Notes: generated by a model from the sequence alone, not told the origin. Counted from the first letter of the stretch, positions 33,154 to 42,884 are shown. The stretch is 64,000 bases of DNA from Pseudoduganella guangdongensis (GCF_009857475.1 NZ_WWCJ01000009.1:62001-126000), one strand, 5' to 3'. A program made the numbers and translations.

Positions 33154-34371
33154 GTGAAAAGACTTTGCATCCCCTTGCTGGCGGCCGCCTGCCTGGCCCC
33201 CGCATGGGCGCAACCAACGTTGACCCTGGCCGATGCGCTGCACCAAGCGCGCCAGGACAACCCTGAATTAAAGGCGCTGGCGCTGGAAGCCGGCGCCGTA
33301 GAAGCCGCCGGGCGCCAAGCCGCGCTGCTGCCCAACCCTGCGCTGGAATACGTGCGCGAAGGCCGCGCCAGCGAAGGCGGCTCGACCACCGTGCAACTGG
33401 CCATCCCGCTCGAACTGGGCGGCAAGCGCGGCGCGCGCATGGACGTCGCGCGCGCCGACAGCCGCGCAGCCGCGCTGGACCTGGCGGCGGGCCGCGCCCG
33501 TATCGAAGCGGAAGTGGCCGCCGCCTTCCACGCCGCCTACCTGGCGCAGGAGCACGTGGCGCTGGCGGCGCAGGTCAGCGAAAGCGGCCGCCGCTCCAGC
33601 GATGCCGCCGCGCGCCGCGTCCAGGCCGGCAAGGTATCGCCGGTGGAAGAGGCGAGGGCGCGCGTGGCGGAGGCCAACTGGCGCATTGAAGGCGTGGCCG
33701 CGCAAAAGGAACTGGACGAAGCGCGCATCAAGCTGGCCAGCCTGTTGGGCAGCGAAGCACGCGCGATCGGCAGCCTTGCCGCCCCCGGCGCGCCCGAGGC
33801 CTCCGCCCTGCGGCTGCAAGCCCTGGTGGACGCCGCCCCCGCAATGCAGCGCGCCGCCGCCGAAGTGGAAGCCGGCAGCGCCGCACTCAAGCTTGAACGC
33901 GCGCAGCGCCTGCCTGATGTGTCGCTCATCGTCGGCAGCAAGCGCGAAGGGCCGGAACGCGAGCGCGTGCGGCAAAACATCGTCGGCCTCTCCATCCCGC
34001 TGCCCCTGTTCAACCGCAACCAGGGCGCGATCCTCGCCGCCGAGCGTCGCGCCGACAAGGCGCGCGCCGAGCTGGAAGCTACGCGCTTGCGCATCCGTGC
34101 CGAAGCGCAGCAAGCGCACGCGCGCATGCAGGCCGCGCTGCAACAGGAACGCCTGGTGCGCGAAGACGTGCTGCCCGGCGCCCGCTACGCCGCCGAAGCC
34201 GCACTGAAAGGCTTTGAAGCCGGCAAATTCAACTACGTGGAAGTGCTGGATGCCCAGCGCACCCTGGTGCAGGCGCAAGCCCAGCACCTGCGCGTGCTGT
34301 CGGACTTCTACCGCGCCAAGGCCGACCTTTCGCGCCTGGTGGGCAACCTGGATATCAAGGAATCGAAATGA
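33154..34371 (+). CDS. TolC-family outer membrane factor (CzcC-like)
   Basis: A 405-residue protein with a signal peptide (LCIPLLAAACLAPAWAQ) and the helical repeats of outer membrane efflux proteins (ADALHQARQDNPELKALALEAGAVEAAGRQAALLPNPALEY). The GTG start at 33154 is supported by AAGGAG at 8 bp, and the signal peptide begins there. The 3' end overlaps the adaptor as ATGA. Confidence 0.87.
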   Translation: MKRLCIPLLAAACLAPAWAQPTLTLADALHQARQDNPELKALALEAGAVEAAGRQAALLPNPALEYVREGRASEGGSTTVQLAIPLELGGKRGARMDVARADSRAAALDLAAGRARIEAEVAAAFHAAYLAQEHVALAAQVSESGRRSSDAAARRVQAGKVSPVEEARARVAEANWRIEGVAAQKELDEARIKLASLLGSEARAIGSLAAPGAPEASALRLQALVDAAPAMQRAAAEVEAGSAALKLERAQRLPDVSLIVGSKREGPERERVRQNIVGLSIPLPLFNRNQGAILAAERRADKARAELEATRLRIRAEAQQAHARMQAALQQERLVREDVLPGARYAAEAALKGFEAGKFNYVEVLDAQRTLVQAQAQHLRVLSDFYRAKADLSRLVGNLDIKESK

Positions 34372-35576
34372 ACAAGCGTCAAAAGACCATGATCGCGGCC
34401 ATGGTGGCCGTGGCCGCCCTGTTTGCCGGCGCAGTGCTGGGCTGGGGCAGCATCGGCGCCAGCGCCGGCAAGGCCGGCGAAGCGCACGGCGAGGAGCATG
34501 GCAAAGAGCACGCTGGGCACGGCGGCGAAGGCCGCCCCGCCCACGCCGAAGCGATCCCCTTCACCGATGCGCAAATCGCCGCCGCCGACATCCAGCTGCG
34601 CACTGCCGGCGCCGCGCGCCTGGAAACCTTCGTCCGCCTGCCGGGCGAAGTAAAGCTGAACGAAGACCGCACCGCCCACGTCACCCCGCGCGTGGACGGC
34701 ATCGTGCAGGAAGTGCAGGCCAACCTCGGCCAGCAAGTGCGCAAAGGCGACCTGCTGGCGGTTGTCGCCAGCGCCGACGTCTCCGAGCAGCGCAGCAGCC
34801 TGGCCGCCGCCGAGAAGCGCGCAGCTCTCACGCGCGCGGTCTACGAGTCCGAGAAAAAGCTGTGGGAAGACAAAGTCTCCGCCCGCCAGGACTATCTGAA
34901 AGCCGAGCACGAATGGCAGGAAGCCAGCATCGCCGTGCAGAACGCCCGCCAGAAGCTGGTGGCGCTGGGCGCGACCGGCTCCGGACGCGGCCCCTTCAAC
35001 CGCCTGGAAATCCGCGCCCCCTTCGATGGCCTGATCGTCGACAAGCACATCGCCGTCGGCGAAGCCGTGGGCGCCGAGACCAAGGTATTCACCGTCTCCG
35101 ACCTGCGCCAGGTCTGGGCCGAAGTCGTGGTGCCCGCCAAGGACCTGGAGATCGTGCGCGTCGATACCGAAGCCGTGCTGCACTCCGCCGCCTCCGACGC
35201 CGCCGTGAAAGGCAAGGTCAGTTTCGTCAGCGCCCTGATCGGCGAACAGACCCGCGCCGCGCGCGCCCGCGTCGTGCTGGACAACCCCAAGCTGGCCTGG
35301 CGCCCCGGCCTGTTCGTGGACGTCGACATCGTCACCGGCGCCGCCGAAGTGCCGGTCGCCGTCGAAAAGGAAGCGCTGCAGACCCTGAACGGCACCCAGG
35401 TCGTGTTCCAGCGCGTGCAGGACGGCTTCCAGCCGGTACCGGTCACGCTGGGCCGCTCCGACGGCAAGCTGGTGGAAATCACCTCCGGCCTGCGCAAGGA
35501 CGTCCAATACGCCGCCGCCCACAGCTTCACCATCAAGGCGGAGCAGGGCAAGGGCAGCGCCGCCCATGAAGACTAA
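34368..35576 (+). CDS. RND periplasmic adaptor (CzcB-like), His-rich N-terminus
   Basis: A 402-residue adaptor: an N-terminal anchor (MIAAMVAVAALFAGAVLGWG), a His/Glu-rich metal-binding linker (HGEEHGKEHAGHGGEG), then lipoyl/barrel-sandwich motifs (TPRVDGIVQEVQANLGQQVRKGD, IRAPFDGLIVDKHIAVGEAV). The His-rich linker, unlike the Met/Trp CusF domain of the other operon, favours Zn/Co/Cd or Ni as substrate. Confidence 0.88.
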   Translation: MNKRQKTMIAAMVAVAALFAGAVLGWGSIGASAGKAGEAHGEEHGKEHAGHGGEGRPAHAEAIPFTDAQIAAADIQLRTAGAARLETFVRLPGEVKLNEDRTAHVTPRVDGIVQEVQANLGQQVRKGDLLAVVASADVSEQRSSLAAAEKRAALTRAVYESEKKLWEDKVSARQDYLKAEHEWQEASIAVQNARQKLVALGATGSGRGPFNRLEIRAPFDGLIVDKHIAVGEAVGAETKVFTVSDLRQVWAEVVVPAKDLEIVRVDTEAVLHSAASDAAVKGKVSFVSALIGEQTRAARARVVLDNPKLAWRPGLFVDVDIVTGAAEVPVAVEKEALQTLNGTQVVFQRVQDGFQPVPVTLGRSDGKLVEITSGLRKDVQYAAAHSFTIKAEQGKGSAAHED

Positions 35577-35585
35577 GGAGCGGCC

Positions 35586-38500
35586 ATGCTAACTAAAATC
35601 ATCCGGGCCTGCATAGGCCACCGCTGGCTCGTCATGTTCGCCGTCGCCGCCATGGCAGTGCTGGGCGCCGTGAACTATAAAAAGCTGCCGATCGACGCCG
35701 TGCCCGACATCACCAACGTCCAGGTGCAGATCAACACCGCCGCCGCCGGCTACTCGCCGCTGGAAGTGGAGCAGCGCATCACCTTCCCGATCGAGTCGCT
35801 GATGGCCGGCCTGCCCAAGCTGGAGCAAACGCGCTCACTGTCGCGCTACGGCCTGTCGCAGATCACCGTTGTGTTCAAAGACGGCACCGACATCCACTTC
35901 GCGCGCGCCCTGGTCAGCCAGCGCATCCAGGACGCGCGCGGGCAGCTGCCGCCCGGTCTGACGCCGACCATGAGCCCCATCGCCACCGGCCTGTCTGAAA
36001 TCTACCTGTGGACGGTGGACGCCAAGCCCGACGCCCGCAAGCCGGACGGCACGCCCTACACGCCGACCGACCTGCGCGAGATCCAGGACTGGATCATCAA
36101 ACCGCAGCTGCGCAACGTCGCCGGCGTCACCGAGATCAACTCCATCGGCGGCTACGACAAGGAGTACCTGGTCGCCCCCACGCCGGCCAAACTCGCCTCG
36201 TATGGCCTCAACCTGTCCGACGTGGTGACAGCGCTGGAACGCAATAACGGCAACGTCGGCGCCGGCTACATTGAGAAGGAAGGCGAGCAATACCTGCTGC
36301 GCGCACCGGGCCAGGTCAAATCCGTGGCCGACATCGGCAACATCGTCGTCGCCACGATCGAAGGCGTGGCCGTGCGCATCACCGACGTCGCCACGGTGGG
36401 CATTGGCGCCGAGCTGCGCACCGGCGCCGCCACCCGCGACGGACGCGAAGTCGTGCTGGGCACCGTCTTCATGCTGATTGGCGAAAACAGCCGCGCCGTC
36501 GCGCAAGCCGTCGACGCCAAGATGGTGGAAATCAACCGCAGCCTGCCGGCCGGCGTCAGCGCCACGCCCGTGTACAACCGCACCGTGCTGGTTGAAAAAG
36601 CCATCGACACCGTCAAGCGCAACCTGCTGGAAGGCGCCGTGCTGGTAATCGGCGTACTGTTCCTCTTCCTCGGCAACCTGCGCGCCGCCCTGATCACCGC
36701 CATGGTGATTCCGCTGTCGATGCTGTTCACCTTCACCGGCATGGTCGCCAACAACGTCAGCGCCAATCTGCTCAGCCTGGGCGCCCTCGACTTCGGCATC
36801 ATTGTCGACGGCGCCGTGGTCATCGTCGAAAACTGCGTACGGCGCCTGGCGCACGCGCAGCAGCTGGCCGGCCGCCCGCTCACCCGCGACGAACGCTTCG
36901 CCGAAGTCTTCGCCGCCGCGCACGAAGCGCGCAGGCCGCTGCTGTTCGGGCAATTGATCATCATGATCGTCTACCTGCCGATCTTCGTCTTGTCCGGGAT
37001 CGAAGGCAAGATGTTCCACCCCATGGCCTTCACCGTGGTCGCCGCCCTGCTGGGCGCCATGCTGCTGTCGATCACCTTCGTCCCCGCCGCCGTCGCCCTG
37101 TTCATGACCGGCACCATACGCGAAGGGGAAGGGCGCTTCATGCACGCCGCCAAGCAGCGCTACGGCGCCTGCCTGGACTACGTCATGGCCAATCGCCCCG
37201 TGGTGTTCACCGCCGCCGGCCTGGTGCTCGCCCTCTCCGTGCTGCTGGCCACCCGCCTCGGCACCGAGTTCGTGCCCAACCTGAACGAAGGCGACTTCGC
37301 CGTGCTCACCGTGCGCATCCCCGGCACCGGCCTCGCGCAATCGGTGCAGATGCAGCAGCAGATCGAAAAGACGCTGGTCGCCAAATTCCCCGAAATCGCC
37401 ACCGTATTCGCCCGCACCGGCACTGCCGAAATCGCCTCCGACCCCATGCCGCCCAGCATATCGGACGGCTACATCATGCTGAAGCCGGAACAAGACTGGC
37501 CCAAGCCAAAGCGCAGCCGCGAAGAGCTGCTGGCCGCCATTCGCGCCACACTGGAACAACTGCCCGGCAACAGCTATGAGTTCAGCCAGCCGATCCAGCT
37601 GCGCGTGAACGAGTTGATCTCCGGCGTGCGCAGCGACGTCGCCGTGAAAGTGTTCGGCGACGACCTGGAAGTACTGAACGCCAAAGCCGCCGAAGTTGGC
37701 GCCATCCTGGAGAAGATCCCCGGCGCCAGCGGCGTCAAAGTCGAACAGACCACCGGCCTGCCGATGCTGCAGATCCAGGTCGACCGCGAACGCGCCGCCC
37801 GGCTCGGCCTCAACATCGCCGAAGTGCAGGAACTGATCGCCACCGCCACCGCAGGACGCGAAGCCGGCGCCATGTTCGAAGGCGACCGCCGCTTCGACAT
37901 CGTGGTGCGGCTACCGGAAGCGCTGCGCGCCGACATCGAGCTGCTCAAACGCCTGCCGGTGCCGCTGCCCAAGCGCGAAGGCGCGCGCCCGAGCTTCGTC
38001 ACGCTGGCCGAAATTGCCAGTTTCGACACCACGCCCGGCCCCAACCAGCTAAGCCGCGAGCAAGGCAAGCGGCGCGTGGTGGTCACGGTGAATATGCAGG
38101 ACCGCGACATCGGCTCCTTCGTCAGCGAAGCGCAGCAGGCGATTTTGAAAGGCGTGAAGCTGCCCGCCGGCTACTGGCTGGCGTGGGGCGGACAGTTCGA
38201 AAACCTGCAGAATGCCGCGCAGCGCCTGAAGGTGGTGGTGCCGGCATCGCTGGCACTGGTGTTCGCGCTGCTGTTCCTCATGTTCAACAACGCCAGGGAC
38301 GGCGCGCTGGTATTCACCGGCATCCCCTTCGCGCTGACGGGCGGGATCTTGGCGCTGTGGCTGCGCGACATACCGATGTCGATATCGGCAGCGGTAGGCT
38401 TCATCGCCTTGTCCGGCGTGGCCGTATTGAATGGCCTGGTGATGATCTCCTTCATCCGCAGCCTGCGCGAGCAAGGCCGGCCGCTGGCCGAAGCGGTGCG

Positions 38501-38744
38501 CGAAGGCGCCCTGGTCAGGTTGCGCCCAGTGCTGATGACGGCGCTGGTCGCCTCGCTCGGCTTCGTCCCGATGGCGATTGCCACCGGCACCGGCGCCGAA
38601 GTCCAGCGCCCCCTGGCCACGGTCGTGATCGGCGGCGTCCTGTCCTCCACCGCCCTGACCCTCCTCCTCCTCCCGCTGCTCTACCAGCTCGCGAACCAAT
38701 TCGGGGTCAGGTCTGACAATCGGACAGCCGGTGCGCACGATTGA
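35586..38744 (+). CDS. Heavy-metal efflux RND permease (CzcA-like) with repeat-encoded C-terminus
   Basis: A 1052-residue HME-RND pump: DAVPDITNVQVQINTAAAGYSPLEVEQRITFPIES at the N-terminus and GALDFGIIVDGAVVIVENCVRR in TM4, with the DFG...D pattern of CzcA-type Zn/Co/Cd pumps. AAGGAG precedes ATG 35586. The natural sequence ends around LYQLANQ. The last 14 or so residues (FGVRSDNRTAGAHD) are translated from a palindromic repeat arm at 38698-38726, so the original stop has been replaced. The protein is probably still functional, because these residues follow the last helix. Confidence 0.92.
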   Translation: MLTKIIRACIGHRWLVMFAVAAMAVLGAVNYKKLPIDAVPDITNVQVQINTAAAGYSPLEVEQRITFPIESLMAGLPKLEQTRSLSRYGLSQITVVFKDGTDIHFARALVSQRIQDARGQLPPGLTPTMSPIATGLSEIYLWTVDAKPDARKPDGTPYTPTDLREIQDWIIKPQLRNVAGVTEINSIGGYDKEYLVAPTPAKLASYGLNLSDVVTALERNNGNVGAGYIEKEGEQYLLRAPGQVKSVADIGNIVVATIEGVAVRITDVATVGIGAELRTGAATRDGREVVLGTVFMLIGENSRAVAQAVDAKMVEINRSLPAGVSATPVYNRTVLVEKAIDTVKRNLLEGAVLVIGVLFLFLGNLRAALITAMVIPLSMLFTFTGMVANNVSANLLSLGALDFGIIVDGAVVIVENCVRRLAHAQQLAGRPLTRDERFAEVFAAAHEARRPLLFGQLIIMIVYLPIFVLSGIEGKMFHPMAFTVVAALLGAMLLSITFVPAAVALFMTGTIREGEGRFMHAAKQRYGACLDYVMANRPVVFTAAGLVLALSVLLATRLGTEFVPNLNEGDFAVLTVRIPGTGLAQSVQMQQQIEKTLVAKFPEIATVFARTGTAEIASDPMPPSISDGYIMLKPEQDWPKPKRSREELLAAIRATLEQLPGNSYEFSQPIQLRVNELISGVRSDVAVKVFGDDLEVLNAKAAEVGAILEKIPGASGVKVEQTTGLPMLQIQVDRERAARLGLNIAEVQELIATATAGREAGAMFEGDRRFDIVVRLPEALRADIELLKRLPVPLPKREGARPSFVTLAEIASFDTTPGPNQLSREQGKRRVVVTVNMQDRDIGSFVSEAQQAILKGVKLPAGYWLAWGGQFENLQNAAQRLKVVVPASLALVFALLFLMFNNARDGALVFTGIPFALTGGILALWLRDIPMSISAAVGFIALSGVAVLNGLVMISFIRSLREQGRPLAEAVREGALVRLRPVLMTALVASLGFVPMAIATGTGAEVQRPLATVVIGGVLSSTALTLLLLPLLYQLANQFGVRSDNRTAGAHD
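38698..38726 (+). repeat. REP-like palindrome arm, copy 1 (left arm)
   Basis: This arm contains GGTCTGACAATCGGACA preceded by TCGGGGTCA. It is inverted relative to 38861-38890, with 134 bp between them. It lies inside the 3' end of the CzcA-like gene and supplies its last codons. Confidence 0.8.
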
Positions 38745-38791
38745 CCTGTCGCAAGCCGCGCTAGCCGAATTTCTGCTAGCGCATTTACGAC

Positions 38792-38823
38792 AAAAAAAAG
38801 TCCGCATCTAGCGGACTTTTTTC
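38792..38823. terminator. Bidirectional rho-independent terminator
   Basis: AAGTCCGC (38798-38805), loop ATCTA, GCGGACTT (38811-38818), with an A8 run on the left and T6 on the right, so it works on both strands. It serves the convergent CzcA-like and indolepyruvate oxidoreductase genes; the latter's TAA is at 38824-38826. Confidence 0.88.
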
Positions 38824-41800
38824 TTACGCGTATTGAGAATTCTCAATCGAACGTGCTGCGTGTCCGATTGTCAGACCTGACCCCGAATTTTGCCAATGGC
38901 TGAGTTTGGCTTGATAGGCGGTCATGGCTTGCTGTTTGACTGGGCCGTAGCCGCGGACTTCTTGCGGCATGCGGGCGAGCTCGAGTGCGGCGGGGTAGCG
39001 CTTGGCGTCGAGCTGTTGGCATTCCTGTTCGATCAGTTGGGTGAACTGGGCGATCATGGCGCGTTCGGCGCGCCGTTCTTCGGTGTAGCCGAACAGATCG
39101 AGGGCGCTGCCGCGCAGGCCTTTGCCGCGCGCCAGCAGGCGCATGGCGCTGAAGATCCAGGGGCCGAACTTGCGCTTGCGCGGGCGGCCCGTGGCGGGGT
39201 CGATCCGCGATAGCAGGGGCGGGGCGAGCCAGATCGAGACCTTGCCGTGGCCGGAGAATTGGGCGTTCAAGCTGGCGCGGAATTCTTCGCTGCTGTACAG
39301 GCGGGCGACTTCGTATTCGTCCTTGTAGGCCATCAGGCGGTAGGCGCTGATGGCGACGTTGCGGGCGAATTCTTCCTGGCCGGGGGCGGCGCCTTGCTCG
39401 GCTTCGATGGCGCGGGCGACCAGGGCGCGGTAGCGCTCGGCGTACGCGGCGTCCTGGTAGGCGGTGAGGTCGGCGACGCGGGCGGCGATCAGTTCGTCCA
39501 GGCGGAGGGCGTCCATGGCGACCGGTGCCGGTGCATTGCGTACGCGTTCCAGCAGGCCGGGGTTGCAGGCGGCAATGCGGCCCCATTTGAAGGCGCTCAG
39601 GTTGAGCGGGACGGCGGCGCCGTTCAATTCAATCGTGCGCTGGATGGCTTCCAGCGACAGCGGCACCAGGCCGTGCTGCCAGGCGAACCCTAACATCAAG
39701 GTGTGCACCACCACGGTGTCGCCGAACAGGGCTTGGGCCAGGGCGTTGGCGTGGAGGGTGTGGAAGCGGCCTTCCTGGCAGCGTTGCTTGATCCGTGCCC
39801 GCATCAGCGAGACGGGCTGGATGGCGTCGCGTTGGCGCACGATTTGCGCGGTCGGCGTTTCGTCGAGGTTCAGGACGGCGGCGCTGCGCGTCGCGGACAG
39901 GCGGGCGGCGTTGTCGGCGGCGGCGGCGACCACCATGTCGGCGCCGAGCAGCAGGTCGGCTGCGCCTTGCCCGATGCGCACGGCGCTGATCTGGCCAGCG
40001 TCGTTGGCCAGGCGTACCTGGCTGACCACTGCGCCGTTTTTCTGCGCCAGGCCGGTGAAGTCGAGCACGGTGGAGGCTTTGCCTTCGACGTGGGCGGCGC
40101 CGCCCAGCACGGCGCCGGTGGTCAGCACGCCGGTGCCGCCAATGCCGGCGACAACGACGTTGAAGGGGCGGTCCAGCGCCGGCACTTGCGGCGCGACCAG
40201 GGCGGCCGAGAGTTCTGCCTCGAGCGCTTGCAGGCGTTCGGTTTCGGGCCTGCGCAGGCGCGGGCCTTCGATGTCGATGAAGCTTGGGCAGAAGGCGCTG
40301 ACGCAGGAGTAGTCTTTGTTGCAGGCGTTCTGGTTGATCTTGCGCTTGCGGCCGTAGGCGGTTTCCAGCGGTTCGACGGAGATGCAGTTCGATTGCACGG
40401 AGCAGTCGCCGCAGCCTTCGCATACGCGTTCGTTGATGAACAGGCGGCGGTCGGGGTCGGGCATGGCTTTGCGCTTGCGGCGGCGGCGCTTCTCCGCGGC
40501 GCAGGTCTGTTCGTAGACGATGGCGGTGACGCCGGCGGCTTCGCGCAGGGTGCGCTGTACGGCATCGAGTTCGCTGCGGTGGTGGATGGCGGTGCCGGGT
40601 GCGAGCCCGCTGTCATTGGCGCTGTGCCAGCGCTCGGGGTCGTCGGAGACCAGCACGATGCGGGCGACGCCTTCGGCATGCAGCTGGCGCGTGATGCGGG
40701 CGGGGTCGATCACACCTTCGGCGGCCTGGCCTCCGGTCATGGCGACGGCGTCGTTGTACAGGATCTTGTAGGTGATGTTGGTGCCTGCGGCGACTGCGGC
40801 GCGGATAGCGAGCAGGCCGGAATGCTGGTAGGTGCCGTCGCCCAGGTTCTGGAATATGTGGCCGGTGCCGGAGAACGGTGCTGCGCCGACCCATTGCAGC
40901 CCTTCGCCGCCCATTTGCGAGAAGGTGGTGGTCTTCAGTTCGGGCTGGGCCAGGGACATGACGTGGCAGCCGATGCCGCCGCCGGCAATCGAGCCTTGCG
41001 GGGTCTTGGTGGAGCTGTTGTGCGGGCAGCCGGAGCAGAAGTAGGGCGCGCGCACGGGGATGACGGCGGCGGGCACGGGCACTGCGCTCGCATCAAGCGC
41101 GGCCAGGCGTTCGCGCAGCACGGGCAGGGCGTCGCCGAAGCGGCGGGCAACGGCGCGGGCGACGATCAGCGGGGTGAATTCGGAGATTTCCGGCAGCAGC
41201 ACGGCGCCTGTATCGTCGGCCTTGCCGGTGATGCGTGGCCGCACGGCCAGGCCGTACAGGGCGTCCTTCAGCTGCGTTTCGACGTTGGCGCGCTTTTCTT
41301 CGATGACCAGCACTTCTTCATGGCCGGCGGCGAAGGCGCTGGCGCCGTCGGTTTCCAGCGGCCAGCTCATGGCCACTTTGTAGACGGAGATGCCCATGCC
41401 GGCCAGGTCGTCGCGCGTGAGCTGCATGTCGTCCAGCGCTTGCATGAAGTCCTGGTGCGCTTTGCCGACGGTGATGATGCCAAAGCGGCGCTGCGGCGCT
41501 GCGATGATGCTGCGGTCGATGCCGTTGGCGCGCGCCCAGGCGCGGGCGGCGGGCAGGCGTTCTTCCAGCAGGCGCCGTTCGAGTTCGGCGCGCTGGGCGG
41601 GCCAGGCCAGTTTCGGGTCCCAGTTCAGTCCATGCGGCGGCAGGGCGATGTCGGGCGTGCGCCAGCTTGGGAGCGCGTCGAGCGTCACGGTGGCGGCGGT
41701 TTCCACCACTTCGGCGATGGTTTTCAGGCCGACCCACAAGCCGCAGTAGCGCGACATGGCAATGCCGGCCAGGCCCAGTTCCATGACTTCGCGCACATTG

Positions 41801-42279
41801 GCCGGTTGCAGTACGGGGATGGAGGCGGCGTGGAAGATGCCGTCGGTCTGGTGCGGGTACATCGACGATTGCGCGGCGTGGTCGTCGCCGGATACGGCCA
41901 GCACGCCGCCCAGGGCGGAGGTGCCGATGATGTTCGCGGTGCGGAACACGTCGCCGGTGCGGTCTACGCCGGGGCCTTTGCCATACCAGATGCCGAACAC
42001 GCCGTCGACCTTGGTCTCGCCGTAGGCTTTGTGCATTTGCGCGCCCCACAGCGCGGTCGCGGCCAGGTCTTCGTTCAGGCCGGGCTGGAACACGATGTCG
42101 TGCTCGGCCAGTTGTTTGGACGCTTTCCATAATTGCTGGTCGTAGGCGCCGAGCGGGGAGCCGCGGTAGCCGGAAACCAGTCCGGCTGTCTTCAGGCCGG
42201 CGGCGAGGTCGCGGCGGCGTTGCAGCATGGGCAGTTGGACCAGGGCTTGGATGCCGCTGAGGAACATCGTGTCTTGCAT
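38824..42279 (-). CDS. Indolepyruvate ferredoxin oxidoreductase, fused single-chain form
   Basis: A 1151-residue fusion. The N-terminal pyrimidine domain holds GLVSGYRGSPLGAYDQQLW. The TPP domain holds the CSGCPHNSST motif and the GGQAAEG block. A Cys-rich [4Fe-4S] region reads CEGCGDCSVQSNC, and the C-terminal gamma-type domain holds GIGGTGVLTTGAVL. It oxidatively decarboxylates aryl pyruvates to acyl-CoA. The final residues (NSGSGLTIGHAARSIENSQYA) are read from a repeat arm (38861-38890) and the sequence beyond, so the native C-terminus has been replaced. The gene is divergent from an Lrp regulator. Confidence 0.92.
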   Translation of the reverse strand: MQDTMFLSGIQALVQLPMLQRRRDLAAGLKTAGLVSGYRGSPLGAYDQQLWKASKQLAEHDIVFQPGLNEDLAATALWGAQMHKAYGETKVDGVFGIWYGKGPGVDRTGDVFRTANIIGTSALGGVLAVSGDDHAAQSSMYPHQTDGIFHAASIPVLQPANVREVMELGLAGIAMSRYCGLWVGLKTIAEVVETAATVTLDALPSWRTPDIALPPHGLNWDPKLAWPAQRAELERRLLEERLPAARAWARANGIDRSIIAAPQRRFGIITVGKAHQDFMQALDDMQLTRDDLAGMGISVYKVAMSWPLETDGASAFAAGHEEVLVIEEKRANVETQLKDALYGLAVRPRITGKADDTGAVLLPEISEFTPLIVARAVARRFGDALPVLRERLAALDASAVPVPAAVIPVRAPYFCSGCPHNSSTKTPQGSIAGGGIGCHVMSLAQPELKTTTFSQMGGEGLQWVGAAPFSGTGHIFQNLGDGTYQHSGLLAIRAAVAAGTNITYKILYNDAVAMTGGQAAEGVIDPARITRQLHAEGVARIVLVSDDPERWHSANDSGLAPGTAIHHRSELDAVQRTLREAAGVTAIVYEQTCAAEKRRRRKRKAMPDPDRRLFINERVCEGCGDCSVQSNCISVEPLETAYGRKRKINQNACNKDYSCVSAFCPSFIDIEGPRLRRPETERLQALEAELSAALVAPQVPALDRPFNVVVAGIGGTGVLTTGAVLGGAAHVEGKASTVLDFTGLAQKNGAVVSQVRLANDAGQISAVRIGQGAADLLLGADMVVAAAADNAARLSATRSAAVLNLDETPTAQIVRQRDAIQPVSLMRARIKQRCQEGRFHTLHANALAQALFGDTVVVHTLMLGFAWQHGLVPLSLEAIQRTIELNGAAVPLNLSAFKWGRIAACNPGLLERVRNAPAPVAMDALRLDELIAARVADLTAYQDAAYAERYRALVARAIEAEQGAAPGQEEFARNVAISAYRLMAYKDEYEVARLYSSEEFRASLNAQFSGHGKVSIWLAPPLLSRIDPATGRPRKRKFGPWIFSAMRLLARGKGLRGSALDLFGYTEERRAERAMIAQFTQLIEQECQQLDAKRYPAALELARMPQEVRGYGPVKQQAMTAYQAKLSHWQNSGSGLTIGHAARSIENSQYA
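38861..38890 (-). repeat. REP-like palindrome arm, copy 1 (right arm)
   Basis: This is the inverted partner of 38698-38726 and contains TGTCCGATTGTCAGACC. It lies within the 3' end of the indolepyruvate oxidoreductase gene and is translated in a different frame from the left arm. A perfect TTGAGAATTCTCAA palindrome lies between the arms at 38833-38846. Confidence 0.8.
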
Positions 42280-42404
42280 GGCGGGGTGTCTCGTTGTGGT
42301 TTTTTAGTGCGAAAATCTTAAGGCAAGGCTTTGAGCGAATGTCGCTGAAATTGCCAGTGATTTATGCGATCATTGGTCGAATTTAACTATCAAAGCCAAA
42401 AATA

Positions 42405-42884
42405 ATGGTGAATTTCACTAACGAGGCCGGGCCGGACAAAACTGACCGCAAAATCATGCAGCTGTTGGCGCGCGATGGCCGCATGGCCTGGAGCGAGCTG
42501 GCGGAGAAAATCGGGCTGTCGCTGACGCCGACTTTGCGCCGGGTGCGCCAGCTGGAGGAGGGCGGCTATATCAAGGGCTATGTGGCGCAGCTGGATGAGG
42601 GGCGGCTGGCGGGCAAGGTCAGTGTCTTCGTGGCGGTGACGCTGGTGAACCAGTCGGAGGAGGTTATCCAGCGTTTTGAGGAGCAGATCGCGCTGTCGCC
42701 GGAGGTAATGAGCTGCTTCCTGATGACGGGGGATGCCGATTACACCTTGCGCGTGGTGGTGCCGGACCTGGATGGCTACCAGCATTTCCTGACGCGCACG
42801 CTGACCCGCATCCCCGGCGTGGCCCACATCAAATCGAGTATTGCGTTAAAGCAAGTACTGATGCGACCCTCGCCACTCTTGTAA
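42405..42884 (+). CDS. Lrp/AsnC family regulator divergent from indolepyruvate oxidoreductase
   Basis: A 159-residue Lrp-type regulator with the helix-turn-helix MAWSELAEKIGLSLTPTLRRVRQLEEGGYI and a RAM domain (SCFLMTGDADYTLRVVVPDLDGYQHFL). Its divergent placement, 125 bp from the oxidoreductase start, makes that gene the likely target. Lrp-type control of this enzyme by aromatic or branched amino acids is plausible. I saw no convincing palindrome in the gap. Confidence 0.9.
   Translation: MVNFTNEAGPDKTDRKIMQLLARDGRMAWSELAEKIGLSLTPTLRRVRQLEEGGYIKGYVAQLDEGRLAGKVSVFVAVTLVNQSEEVIQRFEEQIALSPEVMSCFLMTGDADYTLRVVVPDLDGYQHFLTRTLTRIPGVAHIKSSIALKQVLMRPSPLL

Noticed and set aside
35835..37559. Long minus-strand open frame (about 570 codons) opposite the CzcA-like gene
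   Set aside because: It lies wholly antisense to a clear RND pump, and its Gly/Asp/Gln-rich composition mirrors codon bias. No domain is visible.
39703..42132. Plus-strand open frame of about 800 codons opposite indolepyruvate oxidoreductase
   Set aside because: Antisense shadow of a strongly recognised gene; repetitive Gly/Ala/Val composition without motifs.
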